Shown here one piece after another: positions 6,173-7,671 of a DNA stretch of 7,671 bases (position 1 is the stretch's first letter; every line of letters begins with the position of its first letter). Made by a program: the position numbers and the translations under genes. Origin of the DNA: Synergistaceae bacterium UBA1037. GTDB taxonomy: Bacteria; Synergistota; Synergistia; Synergistales; Synergistaceae. The stretch covers positions 13,193 through 20,863 of the forward strand of contig DCEE01000052.1 in the NCBI GenBank assembly GCA_002316795.1. The letters run 5' to 3'. The notes under the pieces were generated by a model that had not been told where the DNA came from, made no database searches, and saw only the letters and a program-made list of their open reading frames with translations.

Positions 6173-6673
6173 GCAGAGGTATCCTTTTCTGCACAGCTCA
6201 CTTTCTATGATGTCCAGGTCCTCTTCGGTCTCAGCTTCTACCAGGTGGGAGTGGCGGTTCTGGGTCAGATTTTTCAGAGGGCGGCTTCTGCCTGCTGAGA
6301 TGCTTTCCATCAGTTTTTCGGCGTCTTTTCTCGACTTGACGTTTAAGTCCGCGGCAAAGCTGCCGTACGCCTGATGCTCTACCCTGACGTCCACTATACG
6401 TCCGCCCAGGTCAACTATCGTGAAAAGTTCGTCGAGTATGCTCTCATCATCGTGGACTACATAAAAAAACCTTTGGGGCCTTACAGGACTCTGAAGCATG
6501 TAGCCGGAACTTGTGGAAAGGATATCGTGCTTTTGAGCCCTGAGCAGTGCAATATCCTGAACAATGACCTGCCGGCTCACGCCGTGCATTTCGGCAAGGC
6601 GGACCCCGGAGAGCGGCATCCTGTTCTCCTTAAGCTGCTCAAGTATCCTTTCCCTTCTCTTTTCTCCGTTCAT
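6167..6673 (-). CDS. niaR: NiaR-type transcriptional repressor (HTH plus 3H domain), niacin-responsive
   Basis: A 168-residue two-domain regulator. Residues 5-60 form a winged helix-turn-helix of the HTH_11 type, with recognition-helix sequence GVSRQVIVQDIALLR (31-45). Residues 65-168 form the 3H ligand-binding domain, named for its conserved histidines, seen here as H74, H100, H141 and H143. The spacing H74...E82 and the HxH pair at 141-143 match the metal ligands described for the Thermotoga maritima homologue TM1602, so a divalent metal site is likely intact. NiaR proteins repress NAD biosynthesis and niacin uptake genes when niacin is plentiful; placement 4 nt after nadC suggests autoregulation of nadB-nadC-niaR. 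The operator would lie upstream of the operon, outside this window. The ATG at 6673 has a GGAAAGGA Shine-Dalgarno about 12 nt upstream. The TGA stop falls inside the right terminus of intergenic element 3. Confidence 0.93.
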   Translation of the reverse strand: MNGEKRRERILEQLKENRMPLSGVRLAEMHGVSRQVIVQDIALLRAQKHDILSTSSGYMLQSPVRPQRFFYVVHDDESILDELFTIVDLGGRIVDVRVEHQAYGSFAADLNVKSRKDAEKLMESISAGRSRPLKNLTQNRHSHLVEAETEEDLDIIESELCRKGYLCN

Positions 6674-6677
6674 CCGG

Positions 6678-7517
6678 TCAGTCTGTCCTTTCCAGGTTTT
6701 TTAACGACATGTCAAGTATAGAAGAATTGTAGGTAAGAGCTCCGCAGGAGATGTAGTCAACCCCTGCTTCTTTTATCGCGGCTATCTTTTCGGCCGTGAC
6801 GTTTCCGGAACACTCGGTGAGTGCCCTGCCGTTTATCATTTTTACTGCTTTTTTCATATCCGCTACACTCATGTTGTCCAGCATAATTATATCCGCTTTT
6901 GCCTCAAGCGCATCCCTGACCATTCCGAGATCTTCGGTCTCAACCTCTATCTTATGGACAAAGGGGGCATACTTCCTTGCGAGGGCGATGGCCTGCCTGA
7001 CTCCTCCGGCTGCCGCAATGTGGTTGTCCTTCAGCATTATTCCGTCAGAGAGGTTGAACCTGTGATTATTCCCTCCTCCCACCCTTACCGCATATTTTTC
7101 GAATATCCTGTTGTTTGGAGTTGTTTTTCTGGTGTCAAGCAGCCTGATCCCGCTGCCCTCAAGCATATCAGCTATCTTTCTCGTATGGGTGGCTATCCCG
7201 CTCATCCTCTGAATAAAGTTCAGGGCAGTCCTTTCGCAGGAAAGTATCGTCCGTATGTCACCCTCGACCTCAGCTGCGATATCACCGTTTTTCACTGTAT
7301 CTCCGTCTTTGAAATGAAGGCTGATCTTTATTCCGTCATCCAGAAGCTTGAATACGCGCTCAAAGACATGGAGGCCCGCTATCACGCCATCCTGCTTACA
7401 GATCAGCTTTACCCTGCCTTTTGTGTACTCTTTTATTACGGCGTTTGTAGTGATGTCCTCATGCGATATGTCTTCGCGAAGTGCCGACAGCATGAGGCAG
7501 TCAATGTTGTTCTGCAT
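6678..7517 (-). CDS. nadC: Nicotinate-nucleotide diphosphorylase (carboxylating), quinolinate phosphoribosyltransferase
   Basis: This 279-residue cytoplasmic enzyme converts quinolinate and PRPP to nicotinate mononucleotide, CO2 and pyrophosphate, the step where de novo NAD synthesis joins salvage. The length is normal for NadC. Hallmarks are visible in order: ERTALNFIQRMSGIAT (95-110), LDTRKTTP (127-134), EKYAVRVGGGNNHR (140-153), LKDNHI (162-167), EVET (191-194), IIMLDN (210-215), ECSGN (235-239) and a GVDYISCGALT phosphate-site loop (252-262). The basic and acidic residues expected to bind quinolinate and PRPP (R96, R130, K131, H152, R153, K163, E191, D214) are all present. The ATG at 7517 is supported by a GGGGAG Shine-Dalgarno 6 nt upstream, inside the end of nadB. 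The stop lies 4 nt before niaR, so the three genes look like one operon. No key residue appears to be missing. Confidence 0.97.
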   Translation of the reverse strand: MQNNIDCLMLSALREDISHEDITTNAVIKEYTKGRVKLICKQDGVIAGLHVFERVFKLLDDGIKISLHFKDGDTVKNGDIAAEVEGDIRTILSCERTALNFIQRMSGIATHTRKIADMLEGSGIRLLDTRKTTPNNRIFEKYAVRVGGGNNHRFNLSDGIMLKDNHIAAAGGVRQAIALARKYAPFVHKIEVETEDLGMVRDALEAKADIIMLDNMSVADMKKAVKMINGRALTECSGNVTAEKIAAIKEAGVDYISCGALTYNSSILDMSLKNLERTD

Positions 7518-7671
7518 CCTTCTCTCCCCTTCTGATCTCGCTGATTATCATATTTTTATCTTTGAGGATCTGCTCTTCGCAGGATATTTGAGGCGGTTCG
7601 GGAAAATTGGGATGCTCCCTTATCTGCCAGTTATTATTTATGTCCTGCGCAGCCCTTTTGCTGAATACCAG
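7501..7671 (-). CDS. nadB: L-aspartate oxidase, C-terminal end (5' part outside window)
   Basis: Only the last 56 codons are in the window. The reading frame entering at 7671 begins LVFSKRAAQDIN, which resembles the conserved NadB segment usually written EGLVFGRRAA, near the end of the FAD-binding domain; the other two frames hit stops within about 36 nt. NadB oxidises L-aspartate to iminoaspartate, the first step of de novo NAD synthesis. The gene ends with TGA at 7501-7503, 17 nt inside nadC, which implies a shared transcript and coupled translation. After the conserved motif only about 45 residues remain (a Pro-rich linker, then a charged helix-like tail). Many NadB proteins have a much longer C-terminal helical domain there, so this one looks short. 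A related flavoprotein of the fumarate reductase family is the alternative, but the neighbouring nadC strongly favours NadB. Confidence 0.75.
   Translation of the reverse strand: MVFSKRAAQDINNNWQIREHPNFPEPPQISCEEQILKDKNMIISEIRRGEKDAEQH

Noticed and set aside
5778..6201. Open frames on the minus strand across the hairpin array (5778-6053 and 5992-6201)
   Set aside because: They arise from repeats whose 24-28-bp spacing does not keep a codon period, they overlap the promoter or niaR, and they resemble no protein family I know.
7603..7614. AAAATTGGGATG inside nadB, matching 11 of 12 bases of the element 2 terminus
   Set aside because: It lies in coding sequence with no partner end in the window, and an element extending from it would cover the conserved NadB motif; chance similarity is the simplest reading.

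Overview
The window is a bacterial chromosomal segment with every recognisable gene on the minus strand, so transcription runs from high to low coordinates. In transcription order it holds: the 3' end of nadB (L-aspartate oxidase), nadC (quinolinate phosphoribosyltransferase), a NiaR-type niacin-responsive repressor, ileS (isoleucyl-tRNA synthetase), an RluD-family pseudouridine synthase, and rqcH (NFACT/Rqc2-type ribosome quality-control factor). A nadB-nadC-niaR cluster, a type-1 zinc-finger IleS and a bacterial RqcH point to a Gram-positive-like or deep-branching anaerobe. Synergistota is my best guess, with Clostridia or Thermotogota as alternatives. This is inference from gene content only.

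There are two or three transcription units. (1) nadB-nadC-niaR (7671 down to 6167) is tightly packed: nadB overlaps nadC by 17 nt and nadC is 4 nt from niaR. It makes quinolinate and then nicotinate mononucleotide for NAD, and carries its own likely repressor. (2) ileS-rluD (5765 down to 1985) has a good sigma-70-type promoter at 5844-5872 and a strong Shine-Dalgarno; rluD starts inside the end of ileS. (3) rqcH (1804 down to 152) starts with GTG behind a possible extended -10 promoter. Units 2 and 3 serve translation: charging tRNA-Ile, modifying rRNA, and rescuing stalled 50S subunits.

The non-coding DNA is the most interesting part. Each of the three visible gaps (41-167, 1856-1987, about 5870-6172) holds a structured repeat element whose right end carries a related AATT-containing terminus. 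In all three cases the stop codon of the upstream gene lies in that terminus. Element 1 is a fold-back with perfect 13-bp terminal inverted repeats that supply the last four codons and stop of rqcH. Element 3 contains a roughly 25-bp-period array of small hairpins with differing stems, joined by a conserved 9-nt linker (GGWGAATTT) that switches to its reverse complement half-way. Elements 1 and 3 also share a near-identical 15-mer at the same distance from their right ends. I do not recognise this family. It looks like a non-autonomous mobile or BOX-like intergenic repeat that has settled at gene 3' ends.
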